Origin: Acetobacteraceae bacterium
GTDB lineage: Bacteria; Pseudomonadota; Alphaproteobacteria; Acetobacterales; Acetobacteraceae
Length of the DNA stretch: 33,849 nt
Assembly: GCA_947478535.1 (NCBI GenBank)
Contig: CANJXD010000004.1
Span: forward strand, 1-33,849
Reading direction: 5' to 3'
Notes under the pieces: model-generated
The model's input: only the letters and a program-made list of their open reading frames with translations
Database searches by the model: none
What the model was told of the DNA's origin: nothing
Made by a program: the position numbers and the translations under genes
Part shown: positions 17,464-25,675 of the stretch, piece by piece
Numbering within the stretch: the first letter of the stretch is position 1
How the letters are laid out: each line of letters begins with the position of its first letter

Positions 17464-18423
17464 ATGGAAAAAATCGCGCTCGATATCCACGCGCATCTGG
17501 TGCCGGTGCTGGAGGACCGGATCGCGGCGCTGCCCGGCGTGGCCTGGGACGGCGCGATGACGGTGGATGGCTATCGCCTCGGCCTCGCCACCGTCTATCA
17601 GCCGGAGGCGCTGATCGCGTGGATGGACAAGAACCAGGTGGCACGGGCCTGGGTCTCCGCGCCGCCGCCGCTGTATCGGCTCGACCTGGATGAGGCGGCC
17701 TCCGCCGCTTGGTGCGCCTATGTGAATGACGGGCTGGCGGCGATCGGCGCGAAGCATGCGGACCGGCTGCGGCCGATGTTTCATCTGCCGCTGCGCTACC
17801 CCGGGCAGGCCGCCGCCATCGCGCGCGCCGCGATCGCCGCCGGGCAGAAGCGCTTCGCCATGCCCGCGGGGTCGGCCACGCATCAGGTGCAGCTTTCGGA
17901 CCCCGCCTATGACGCGCTGTGGGCCGTGTTGGACGAGGCCGGCGCCTTCCTGTTCCTGCATCCCTGCAAGGGCTGCGACGGGCGGCTGGATGCCTTCTAC
18001 CTGCACAACCTGCTGGGCAGCCCGGCGGAGACGGCGCTCGCCGCCGCGCATCTCGCCATGGGTGGCGTGCTGGACCGCCATCCGCGGATGACGGTGTGTC
18101 TCGCCCATGGTGGCGGCGCGGCGCCTTCTGTCGTGGGGAGGCTGACGCGCGGGCAGGTGACCGGCCGGCCGGGATCGCGCCGCGAAGGCGTGCCGGATGC
18201 CACGGTGACCTTCCGGCGCTTCTGCGCGGATTGCATTGCCCATGGCGCGCCGGCGCTGGAACACGCGGCGAAGGTGTTCGGGGAGGAGCGGATCTTCTTC
18301 GGCTCCGACTGGCCCTTTGCGATGGGCATGCCAGACCCGCATGCGCAGATGGCGGATGTGCCGGCGGCGCTGCGGGCGCGCATCTACGGCAATGACGGCA
18401 GCCTGTTCTGCGATAGCCCGTAG
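17464..18423 (+). CDS. Amidohydrolase 2 family (ACMSD-like) hydrolase or decarboxylase
   Basis: A 319-residue TIM-barrel enzyme of the amidohydrolase superfamily, ACMSD-related group. These enzymes use a single metal to hydrolyse or non-oxidatively decarboxylate carboxylated rings and related acids. The metal ligands are in place: H9-A-H11 in LDIHAHLVP, H166 in FLHPCKG, H215 in LAHGGG and D282 in GSDWPF. A GAGGAG site precedes ATG 17464. It is the last gene of the M19/SsuBCA/FAD-enzyme block, with only 12 bases between the FAD enzyme stop and its start. It runs convergent to the GntR gene with four bases between stops, so no separate terminator fits there. Substrate unknown. Confidence 0.9.
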   Translation: MEKIALDIHAHLVPVLEDRIAALPGVAWDGAMTVDGYRLGLATVYQPEALIAWMDKNQVARAWVSAPPPLYRLDLDEAASAAWCAYVNDGLAAIGAKHADRLRPMFHLPLRYPGQAAAIARAAIAAGQKRFAMPAGSATHQVQLSDPAYDALWAVLDEAGAFLFLHPCKGCDGRLDAFYLHNLLGSPAETALAAAHLAMGGVLDRHPRMTVCLAHGGGAAPSVVGRLTRGQVTGRPGSRREGVPDATVTFRRFCADCIAHGAPALEHAAKVFGEERIFFGSDWPFAMGMPDPHAQMADVPAALRARIYGNDGSLFCDSP

Positions 18424-18427
18424 AGGC

Positions 18428-19087
18428 TCAGGCTGGCGTCAGATTGTGCTCCCGCATCACGCGCTGCAACGCTGGCAGGTCTCGCGCGCGGATCAGGCGG
18501 ATGATCTCGTGATGCTGCTGCGCCGCGCGGCGTAGCAGCGCCTGATTGTTGCGGCGACGGATGACGGCCGCAGGCACGCGGCCGCGCAGGTCGAACAGCA
18601 GGGTGACGAGTTCGCGGTTCGGGCATTGCGCGAGCATGGCGCGATGGAAATCAAGATTGGCACCTTCCTGCGCTTCCACCGTGCCGCATTCGACGGCGGT
18701 GGCGAAGCGCAGGGCGGCATCGCCCATCAGGGCAAGCGCGGCCTCGTCCAGAAGGTCCATCACCAGCGCGGCGGCCGCCACTTCCAGCACGGCGCGGATT
18801 TCCATGATGGCGGCAACACGCGCCGGGTCGAAATCCTCCACCTGATAGCCGCGCCGCGCGATGTGGCGCACCAAGCCGCGCTCCACCAGCCGGTCCAGCG
18901 CCTGGCGCACATCGAGGCGCGTCGCGGCATAGCGCTGTTCGAGGTCGATCTGCCGCAGCCAGGACCCGGTGCCGAGGACGCCGGCATGGATATCCTGCTC
19001 GATCTGCCGGGCAAGGTCGCGGGTGCGGGCGATGGCCGGCCCTGCCGCCCAGGCGCCGGCGGGTTCCGCGATGGCGCTGCTGTCCAT
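18428..19087 (-). CDS. GntR-family transcriptional regulator, FCD (FadR-type) subgroup
   Basis: A 219-residue regulator. The start at 19087 is supported by a GGGGGAGGGAGG site just upstream; longer in-frame readings run into the divergent hyuA gene. The winged helix (about 20-85) is RTRDLARQIEQDIHAGVLGTGSWL, then LEQRYAATRLDVRQALDRLVERGLV, with the wing HIARRGYQVEDFD. The C-terminal helical FCD domain (about 95-215) carries a plausible set of metal ligands: His in NLDFHRAML, His in QQHHEIIRLI and His in REHN. FCD proteins usually sense organic acids. It is divergent from the hyuAB operon and most likely controls it. The first helix motif reads GSWLRQIDLEQRY where most relatives have LPSERELA, so the DNA-contact details may differ. 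Confidence 0.92.
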   Translation of the reverse strand: MDSSAIAEPAGAWAAGPAIARTRDLARQIEQDIHAGVLGTGSWLRQIDLEQRYAATRLDVRQALDRLVERGLVRHIARRGYQVEDFDPARVAAIMEIRAVLEVAAAALVMDLLDEAALALMGDAALRFATAVECGTVEAQEGANLDFHRAMLAQCPNRELVTLLFDLRGRVPAAVIRRRNNQALLRRAAQQHHEIIRLIRARDLPALQRVMREHNLTPA

Positions 19088-19119
19088 GGGCCTCCCTCCC
19101 CCTGTGATGGCTGTTGACG

Positions 19120-19156
19120 ATAGCTGCGAAACTATGGCATCAAAATTGGCGCCAAT
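19120..19156. promoter_or_regulatory. Candidate GntR operators in the gntR/hyuA divergent region
   Basis: A perfect 12-base palindrome ATTGGCGCCAAT occupies 19145-19156, midway between the divergent GntR and hyuA genes. Its TTGG...CCAA form resembles sites bound by FCD-type GntR regulators, from general knowledge of the family. A second weaker dyad, ATAG-N8-CTAT, lies at 19120-19135. A TTGACG hexamer at 19114-19119 could be a -35 for the plus strand, but no convincing -10 is found at normal spacing. Confidence 0.55.
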
Positions 19157-19173
19157 CCAGATGGGATGAGCTG

Positions 19174-19200
19174 ATGCCTGTGCGGCGAGAGCTGGCTTGA
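19174..19200 (+). CDS. Eight-codon leader reading frame overlapping the hyuA start
   Basis: ATG 19174 opens an eight-codon frame (MPVRRELA) that ends with TGA 19198-19200, overlapping the TTG start of hyuA as TTGA. A GGGATGAG sequence 3-10 bases before the ATG could be its ribosome binding site. The four-base overlap copies the coupled junctions seen elsewhere in the window, so ribosomes ending here could restart at the weak TTG. A chance occurrence is quite possible. Confidence 0.25.
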   Translation: MPVRRELA

Positions 19201-21272
19201 CGCGTTTCGGGCCGGATACCGGGCTCCGCGTGGGCGTCGATTCCGGCGGCACATTCACCGATGTCTGCCTTTGGGACCCCGCTTCGGGCCGGCTTTCCGT
19301 CTGGAAGGTCAGCAGCACGCCGGGCGACCCTTCCGAGGGCATCGCGACCGGCATCGCGCAGGCGTTGGCCGATGCGGGGCGCCAAGGCACGGAGGTGGCG
19401 TTCTTCGGCCATGGCACGACGGTGGCGACGAATGCGCTGATCGAACATCGTGGCGCGCGAACCGGCATGGTGACGACGCGCGGCTTTCGCGACGTGATCG
19501 AGATCCGCCGGCAGATGCGCCCCTCGCTCTATGATCTGCAAGCGGTGAAGCCGGCGCCCCTGGCACCGCGCGACCTGCGGATCGAGGTGACGGAGCGTCT
19601 GCGCTTCGATGGCAGCGTGGAGACGCCCCTGGATGCGGCGGAAGCCCGCGCCGCCGTGCGCCGCCTGCGCGATGCGGGGGTGGAGGCCATCGCGATCTGC
19701 TTCCTCTACGGCTACCTCGCCCCGGCGCATGAGGCGCTGGTGGCGCGGATCGTGGCGGAGGAAATGCCCGGCGCCTTCGTCAGCACCTCGCATGACGTGG
19801 CGCCGGAAATCCGGGAATTCGAGCGATTCTCGACCACCGTCGTGAATGCCGCGCTGGGGCCGGTGATGCGCGGCTACATCGCCCGGCTTGCGCCACGGCT
19901 GGCGGCGATCGGCGTCACCACTCCGCCGCAGCTCACGCAAAGCAATGGCGGCGTGATCTCGGCGGAAGCGGCGGCGCGGCATCCCGTGCGGACGGTGCTG
20001 TCCGGCCCCGCAGCCGGGGTGATGGGCGCGCTGGCCATTGCACGCGCGGCGGGGACGCCAGGAATCATCACCTTCGATATGGGGGGCACCTCCAGCGATG
20101 TCGCACTGATCGATGGCCTGCGGCCGCGCATGGCGACGGATGTGGAGGTGCATGGCCATCCGCTGAAGGTGCCGATGCTGGATATCCACACCGTCGGCGC
20201 TGGTGGCGGATCCATCGCGCAGGTCGATAGCGGCGGTCTGCTGAAGGTTGGCCCGCGCAGCGCCGGCGCCTTTCCAGGCCCGGTCTGCTACGGGCTGGGC
20301 AATGCGGAACCGACCGTCACGGATGCGAATGTCGTACTGCAGGTGCTGAACCCCACGCATCTTCTGGCCGGGCGCATGCCGATCGACCGGGACCGCGCGG
20401 TGGCGGCGGTGCAGGGCCTGGCAGACCGGATCGGTCTCGATGTGATGCGGACGGCCCAGGGCATCATCAGCGTGGTTACCGCCAATATGGCCAAGGCGAT
20501 CCGGGTCGTCTCGGTGGAGCGCGGCTATGACCCGCGGGACTATGCGCTGATGGCCTTCGGCGGCGCGGGGCCGCTGCACGCGGCGCGGCTGGCGCGGGAA
20601 CTCGGCATGAGCCGCGTGATCGTGCCCCGCAATCCGGGCATTCTCTGCGCCATGGGGCTGCTGCTGACGGATCTCCGCCGCCACTTCGCCGCCGGGCGCC
20701 TGCTGCCGCTCGCGGTGCAGGATCTGCCTGCGCTGACTGAGGGTTTCGCAGGGCTGGAGGCCCAGGCAGCCGCGTGGTTCGACGAGGAAGGCCTGGCGCA
20801 GGAGGACCGCACTTCGGCGCGCGGCATCGACATGCGCTATGCCGGCCAGGCACACGAGTTGATGATCGATTGCCCCGATGGCCCGCTGGACCGCGCGGCG
20901 CTGGACGTGTTGCGCGAACGCTTTGAGGCCGCGCACAAGCAGGTCTATGGCTATGCCTCGCCGGAGGAGCCCATCCGCGTCGTGACACTCCGCCTCGAAG
21001 CCATCGGCCGCGTGCCGAAAGCGACCATCACCGCGCATCCCGAGGTCACGCATCCAGTGGCGGACAGCACCCTCGGCACGCGATCGGTCTGGCTTCCGGA
21101 ACGCGGCGATTTCGTCGCCTGCCCGCTGCATGACCGCGCCCTGCTCGGCCCCGGGCATCGCGTGGCGGGCCCCGCCATCATCGAGCAGATGGACAGCACG
21201 ACGTTGCTGCTGCCGGGCCAGGTGGCGACGGTGGATGCCTGGCTCAACCTCGTCATCGAGGAGGCCGCATGA
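19197..21272 (+). CDS. hyuA: Hydantoinase/oxoprolinase subunit A (HyuA)
   Basis: A 691-residue cytoplasmic subunit of the ATP-dependent hydantoinase/5-oxoprolinase family, which opens cyclic amides such as hydantoins or 5-oxoproline at the cost of ATP. TTG 19197 is chosen because the family start (LRVGVDSGGTFTDVCLWD, phosphate-binding GGTFTD at 17-22) follows directly; GTG inside this stretch is a less likely alternative. The central ATPase-fold motifs LSGPAAGVMGALAIARAAG and ITFDMGGTSSDVALIDG (about 260-305) and VGAGGGSIAQVDSGG are intact. The length is normal. The stop overlaps hyuB by ATGA. The coupled DppBCDF importer suggests that the ring compound, or a peptide carrying it, is taken up from outside. 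The exact substrate cannot be told from the sequence. Confidence 0.93.
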   Translation: MTRFGPDTGLRVGVDSGGTFTDVCLWDPASGRLSVWKVSSTPGDPSEGIATGIAQALADAGRQGTEVAFFGHGTTVATNALIEHRGARTGMVTTRGFRDVIEIRRQMRPSLYDLQAVKPAPLAPRDLRIEVTERLRFDGSVETPLDAAEARAAVRRLRDAGVEAIAICFLYGYLAPAHEALVARIVAEEMPGAFVSTSHDVAPEIREFERFSTTVVNAALGPVMRGYIARLAPRLAAIGVTTPPQLTQSNGGVISAEAAARHPVRTVLSGPAAGVMGALAIARAAGTPGIITFDMGGTSSDVALIDGLRPRMATDVEVHGHPLKVPMLDIHTVGAGGGSIAQVDSGGLLKVGPRSAGAFPGPVCYGLGNAEPTVTDANVVLQVLNPTHLLAGRMPIDRDRAVAAVQGLADRIGLDVMRTAQGIISVVTANMAKAIRVVSVERGYDPRDYALMAFGGAGPLHAARLARELGMSRVIVPRNPGILCAMGLLLTDLRRHFAAGRLLPLAVQDLPALTEGFAGLEAQAAAWFDEEGLAQEDRTSARGIDMRYAGQAHELMIDCPDGPLDRAALDVLRERFEAAHKQVYGYASPEEPIRVVTLRLEAIGRVPKATITAHPEVTHPVADSTLGTRSVWLPERGDFVACPLHDRALLGPGHRVAGPAIIEQMDSTTLLLPGQVATVDAWLNLVIEEAA

Positions 21273-22900
21273 GCGCCGCCATCGATCCCATCACGCTGGA
21301 GGTGATCGGCAGCGCGCTGTCCACCATCGTCGAGGAGATGGGCAAGGCGCTGATCCGCGCCGCCTATTCCGCCAACATCAAGGAACGACGGGATTGTTCC
21401 GCCGCCGTCTTCGACACCGCGGGGCAGGTCATCGCGCAGGCGGAGCAGATCCCCTTCCATCTGGGATCGCTACTCGGCATCACGGCGGAGACGCTGGCGC
21501 GTGTCGATCTTTCCACCGTCGCACCCGGCGATGTCTTCATCGGCAATGACGCGCATACCGGTGGCGGCACGCATCTCAACGACATCGTCTTCCTGGAGCC
21601 GGTCTTCGCGGATGGCGCCATCGGCTTCTGGGTCGCGAACCTGGCGCATCATTCGGATTTCGTCGATCGCGGCCATGCGCACATCTTCCAGGAAGGGCTG
21701 CGCATCCCACCGGTGCGGCTGTATCGGGCCGGGGTGCTGCAGCAGGATGTGATGGATCTGGTGCTGCTGAACTGCCAGGTGCCGCATGAACGCGTGAATG
21801 ATTTCCGCGCGCAGATGGCGGCGAACCGCCTCGGCGTGCAGCGCGTGCAGGCGCTCTGCGCCCGGTATGGCGTGGCACAGTTGCAGCGGGCCAGCGCGCT
21901 GCTGCTGGACTATAGCGAGCGCAAGGCCCGCGCCGGGATCGGTGCCATCCCCGATGGACGCTACGCGTTCCGCCACGATTTCGATACCAGCCTGTGGCCG
22001 GAACTGCTGGATCTGCGCGTGGCCGTGGCGGTGCGCGGCGAGGCCATCACCTTCGACTTCACGGGCTGCCCGCCGCAGAACCGCACCGGCATGAACATGG
22101 TGTTCACGGCATTGCAGGCCATCGTCTACTACGTCGTGAAGACGCTGATCGATGGCGACACGCCCGCCAATGCCGGCTTCCATCGGGCCGTGACCATCAT
22201 CGCGGAGCCTGGCAGCGTGGTGAACGCCTTGCCGCCCGCCGCCGTCTACAGCCGGCATGAGGTGGCGCAGCGGCTCGCGGATATGATGCTCGCCGCGCTG
22301 GCGCCCGCCATGCCGGGGCGCGCCATCGCCGCTTCCACCGGCATTTCCGTGATGACGACGAGCGGCATGCATCCGCGCACCGGACGCTTTTACGTCTACA
22401 ACGAAAGCATGGGCGGCGGCGGAGGAGCGCGCGCGACGCGCGATGGCATGGATGGCGTGCACATGCATCTGACCAACTCCGCCAACATCCCCGTCGAGGC
22501 GCTGGAAAGCGAGCATCCGCTGAAGGTGGAAGCCTATGAGCTCGTGCCGGATTCCGGCGGGCCCGGGCAGTTCCGTGGGGGCATGGCGATCCGCCGGCGC
22601 ATCTCCGCCGTCGGCCACACCGCGACGGTCAATCTCGGCGGGCCAAACAACATCGTGCCGGCCTGGGGGCTGGCCGGCGGGCTGCCCGGCGGCCTCGCGC
22701 GCATCGAATTGGGCGATGGCGTGACGCTGGAGCGCCGCAACGGCGTGATCGGCCCGGGCCAATGGGCGGCGGCCGTCACCTCCGGCGGCGGTGGCTATGG
22801 CTCCCCGACGCTGCGGGACCGTGACGCCGTGCGCCGCGACCTGCGGGAGGACCGGATCTCCTCCCAGACGGCGCGCGACATCTATGGGCTGGAGGGCTGA
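21269..22900 (+). CDS. hyuB: Hydantoinase/oxoprolinase subunit B (HyuB)
   Basis: A 543-residue partner of HyuA, homologous to the C-terminal half of eukaryotic 5-oxoprolinase. Landmarks are the N-terminal IDPITLEVIGSALSTIVEEM, the stretch IRAAYSANIKERRDCSAAVF, GDVFIGNDAHTGGGTHLNDI (about 89-108), the middle segment FDFTGCPPQNRTGMN and the C-terminal TSGGGGYGSPTLRD. All are expected for the family and the length is usual. It begins inside the hyuA stop (ATGA) and its own TGA shares a base with the start of the first permease gene (TGATG), so the enzyme and importer are translated from one message. Confidence 0.94.
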   Translation: MSAAIDPITLEVIGSALSTIVEEMGKALIRAAYSANIKERRDCSAAVFDTAGQVIAQAEQIPFHLGSLLGITAETLARVDLSTVAPGDVFIGNDAHTGGGTHLNDIVFLEPVFADGAIGFWVANLAHHSDFVDRGHAHIFQEGLRIPPVRLYRAGVLQQDVMDLVLLNCQVPHERVNDFRAQMAANRLGVQRVQALCARYGVAQLQRASALLLDYSERKARAGIGAIPDGRYAFRHDFDTSLWPELLDLRVAVAVRGEAITFDFTGCPPQNRTGMNMVFTALQAIVYYVVKTLIDGDTPANAGFHRAVTIIAEPGSVVNALPPAAVYSRHEVAQRLADMMLAALAPAMPGRAIAASTGISVMTTSGMHPRTGRFYVYNESMGGGGGARATRDGMDGVHMHLTNSANIPVEALESEHPLKVEAYELVPDSGGPGQFRGGMAIRRRISAVGHTATVNLGGPNNIVPAWGLAGGLPGGLARIELGDGVTLERRNGVIGPGQWAAAVTSGGGGYGSPTLRDRDAVRRDLREDRISSQTARDIYGLEG

Positions 22901-23820
22901 TGGGGCGCTTTCTCCTCGCGCGCATCGGCGATGGGCTTGTGGCCATCTGGGGCGTGGTGACGATTGTCTTCGTCGTCTCCCGCCTGCTGGGCGACCCCGC
23001 GATCCTGCTGCTGCCGATCGGCGCGACGGAGGACCAGTTGCAGGCGCTGCGCGCCTCGCTCGGGCTCGACCTGCCGATCTGGGAACAATACCTGGTCTAC
23101 CTGTCCGGCGTGGTGCGCGGCGATTTCGGCAATTCCTTCCAATTCATGCGCCCTGCCCTACCGGTCGTGCTGGAACGCATGCCGGCGACGATGGCACTGG
23201 CGGGGTCGGCGCTGGCAATCGGCGTCGCCCTGGGCTGCGTGGCGGGCTCGCTCGCCGCGTTGTTTCGCGGCACGATCATCGAGGCCGCGGTGATGCTTCT
23301 GGCGCTGCTGGGACAGGCGACGCCGGTCTTCTGGCTCGGGCTGTTGCTGATCCTGCTCTTCGCCGTCGATCTCGGCCTGCTGCCGACCGGCGGCTATGAA
23401 AGCCCGCTGAGCCTGGTGCTGCCTGCCATCACGCTCGGCACCTTCACCACCGCATCCATCGCGCGGCTCCTGCGGTCCGGCATGCTCGACGTGATGAAGG
23501 ATGACCATGTGCGCACGGCCCGCGCCAAGGGGCTGATGCCGGGCACCGTCTTCCTGTGGCATATCGCGCGCAACTCGCTGATCCCCGTCGTCACCATGAT
23601 CGGCATCCTGGCAGGGGAGTTGCTGGGTGGATCGGTGGTGACGGAAACTGTCTTTTCCTGGCCCGGCGTCGGGCGGCTGATCGTGCAGGCGATGGAGGCG
23701 AAGGATTTCCCGGTGGTGCAGGCCGGCGTGATGGTGATCGCCACCACCTTTGTCTGCATCAACCTGCTGGTCGATCTGCTCTACGGCCTGCTCGATCCCC
23801 GCATCAGGGCTGGCCGATGA
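22900..23820 (+). CDS. ABC transporter permease, DppB-like
   Basis: A 306-residue inner-membrane permease of the peptide/nickel importer family. It opens with the typical short first helix (ARIGDGLVAIWGVVTIVFVVSRLLGDP), a region that usually reads TLLGVSLLVFLLLRL-GDP in relatives. About six membrane segments follow. The EAA loop is VRTARAKGLMPGTVFLWHIARNSLIP, and the C-terminal LVDLLYGLLDPRIR is diagnostic of DppB. It starts at the hyuB stop (TGATG) and overlaps the DppC gene by ATGA. No defect is seen. Confidence 0.94.
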   Translation: MGRFLLARIGDGLVAIWGVVTIVFVVSRLLGDPAILLLPIGATEDQLQALRASLGLDLPIWEQYLVYLSGVVRGDFGNSFQFMRPALPVVLERMPATMALAGSALAIGVALGCVAGSLAALFRGTIIEAAVMLLALLGQATPVFWLGLLLILLFAVDLGLLPTGGYESPLSLVLPAITLGTFTTASIARLLRSGMLDVMKDDHVRTARAKGLMPGTVFLWHIARNSLIPVVTMIGILAGELLGGSVVTETVFSWPGVGRLIVQAMEAKDFPVVQAGVMVIATTFVCINLLVDLLYGLLDPRIRAGR

Positions 23821-24674
23821 AGGCCGCGTGGCAGGCGCTGACGCGCCGTTCCGGATGGCTCGGGCTGGTCGGCGCCGTGCTGCTGCTGGTGCTCGTGCTG
23901 CTCGCGATCTTCGGGCCGGTGCTGGACCTGCCGGACCCCACGCGCACCAATCTGCGCGCGCGGATGGTGGGGCCGACGCTTTCCTGGGCCGGGCTCGGCG
24001 CGCATCCCCTCGGCACGGATCAGTTGGGGCGTGACATCCTGTCTCGCATCGTCGCGGGCAGCCGGGTGACGCTGATGGTCGCCGGTGCGGCGGTGGTGCT
24101 GGGCGGCATCCTCGGCACGCTCCTCGGCCTTGTCTCCGGCTTCTTCGGGGGCTGGGTGGACCGCATTCTGATGCGGCTGGTGGATATCCAATTGGCGCTG
24201 CCGCTCATGCTGCTGGCGTTGATGGTGGTGGCAGCCCTCGGGCCGAGCCTGCAGAACCTCATCGCGGTGCTCGCGCTGGTGTCCTGGGTGCGCTACGCGC
24301 GCATCGTGCGTGGCCAGGTGCTGGCGGTGCGGGAACGCGAGTTCGTGCAGAGCGCGCGCGCCATCGGCGCATCCTCCACCCGCATCATCCTGCACCACAT
24401 CCTGCCGAATGTGCTGACCCCGGCGCTGGTGGTCGCCACCCTCGAACTCGCCCGCGTCATCGTGCTGGAGGCGGGGCTGTCCTTCCTCGGCCTCGGCATC
24501 CAGCCGCCGAACCCAAGCTGGGGGCGGATGCTCGCGGATGGGCGCACCTACATCTCCTCCGCCTGGTGGATCATCACCTTCCCCGGCCTCGCGCTGATGC
24601 TGACGGTGCTGTCGGTGAACCTGCTCGGCGATTGGTTACGGGATTTCTTCGACCCGCGCCTGGGAACGCGGTGA
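23817..24674 (+). CDS. ABC transporter permease, DppC-like
   Basis: A 285-residue inner-membrane permease, partner of the DppB-like gene. ATG 23817 overlaps its stop (ATGA); a longer open frame beginning at 23556 lies in the upstream gene and is a shadow. The first membrane segment (LGLVGAVLLLVLVLLAIFGPVL) is followed by the periplasmic HPLGTDQLGRDILSRIVAGSR, the best-known DppC signature. The EAA loop is EFVQSARAIGASSTRIILHHILPN, and the C terminus reads LLGDWLRDFFDPRL. The segment NPSWGRMLADGRTYISSAWW is also typical. It is followed directly by the first ATPase gene (TGATG). Confidence 0.95.
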   Translation: MKAAWQALTRRSGWLGLVGAVLLLVLVLLAIFGPVLDLPDPTRTNLRARMVGPTLSWAGLGAHPLGTDQLGRDILSRIVAGSRVTLMVAGAAVVLGGILGTLLGLVSGFFGGWVDRILMRLVDIQLALPLMLLALMVVAALGPSLQNLIAVLALVSWVRYARIVRGQVLAVREREFVQSARAIGASSTRIILHHILPNVLTPALVVATLELARVIVLEAGLSFLGLGIQPPNPSWGRMLADGRTYISSAWWIITFPGLALMLTVLSVNLLGDWLRDFFDPRLGTR

Positions 24675-25675
24675 TGGAACCGCTGCTCGATATCGAGGAC
24701 ATGGCGGTGGGGTTCGAGCGTGACGGCAAGCTCGGCCGCGTCATCCCCGGCCTCAGCTACTCCGTGCTGGAAGGGGAAACCCTCGGCATCGTCGGTGAAA
24801 GCGGCAGCGGGAAAAGCGTGCACGCGCTGGCGCTGCTCGGGCTGCTGCCGCGGCCGCCGGGGCGCATCCTCGGCGGCCGCGCGTTCTTCAAGGGAGAAGA
24901 CCTTCTGGCGCTGCCGGAGCACCGGCTTCGGAATTGGCGCGGCGGGCGCATCGGCATGGTGTTCCAGGACCCGATGACGGCGCTGAACCCCGTGCTGACC
25001 ATCGGCCGGCAGATCGCTGAACCGCTGATCCGCCACAAGGCGATGAGCATGCGCCAGGCGCTGGATCGCGCGACCGATCTGCTGGCCCTGGTCGGCATCC
25101 GTGACGGGGCGCGGCGGCTTTCGCAATTCCCGCATGAATTCAGCGGCGGCATGCGCCAGCGTGTGATGATCGCCATCGCGATTTCCTGCGAGCCCGAATT
25201 GCTGATCGCGGATGAGCCGACGACGGCGCTGGATGTCACGGTGCAGGGGCAGATCCTGGACCTGATGGCGGGGCTTCGGGACCGGCTGCGGATGACGATG
25301 GTGTGGATCACGCATGACATGGGCGTGGTGGCCGGCATCGCGGACACGATCCAGGTGATGTATGCGGGCCGCATCATGGAACGCGGGCCGGTCGAGGCCG
25401 TCTTCGCCAATCCGCGCAGCGCCTACACCTACGGCCTGCTGCAATCCCTGCCGCATGGCGCGCGCCCGCCCGGTGGCCGCCTGATGCAGATCCCCGGCCA
25501 GCCGCCGGACCTGTTCGCACCGACGGCCGGCGACCCCTTCGCGCCGCGCAACCCCTTCGCGACGCCGCGCTGCCACCAGGAGCCGCCGCCGCTGCGCCGC
25601 GTCGCCGATGGGGTGCCCGGCCACATGGTTGCCGCCTGGTACGACCTGCCGGCGTTGCTGGGGGGCCAGCGATGA
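24674..25675 (+). CDS. ABC transporter ATP-binding protein, DppD-like
   Basis: A 333-residue ATPase of the peptide importer. ATG 24674 overlaps the permease stop (TGATG); the in-frame GTG just before it would add one residue. Motifs are Walker A GESGSGKS (41-48), Q-loop VFQDPMTALNPV, signature FSGGM (156-160), Walker B LLIADE (176-181) and switch His in VWITHDMGVVAGI. The C-terminal oligopeptide extension is present, but the cysteine motif usual in DppD/OppD (several Cys in a C-x-F-A-P-R-C pattern) is reduced to one Cys: DPFAPRNPFATPRCHQEPPPL. A metal cluster there is therefore unlikely. It overlaps the second ATPase by ATGA. Confidence 0.94.
   Translation: MEPLLDIEDMAVGFERDGKLGRVIPGLSYSVLEGETLGIVGESGSGKSVHALALLGLLPRPPGRILGGRAFFKGEDLLALPEHRLRNWRGGRIGMVFQDPMTALNPVLTIGRQIAEPLIRHKAMSMRQALDRATDLLALVGIRDGARRLSQFPHEFSGGMRQRVMIAIAISCEPELLIADEPTTALDVTVQGQILDLMAGLRDRLRMTMVWITHDMGVVAGIADTIQVMYAGRIMERGPVEAVFANPRSAYTYGLLQSLPHGARPPGGRLMQIPGQPPDLFAPTAGDPFAPRNPFATPRCHQEPPPLRRVADGVPGHMVAAWYDLPALLGGQR

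Noticed and set aside
19140..21158. 672-codon minus-strand open frame opposite hyuA
   Set aside because: hyuA has all family motifs over its full length; the antisense frame has none and would cover the GntR/hyuA control region.
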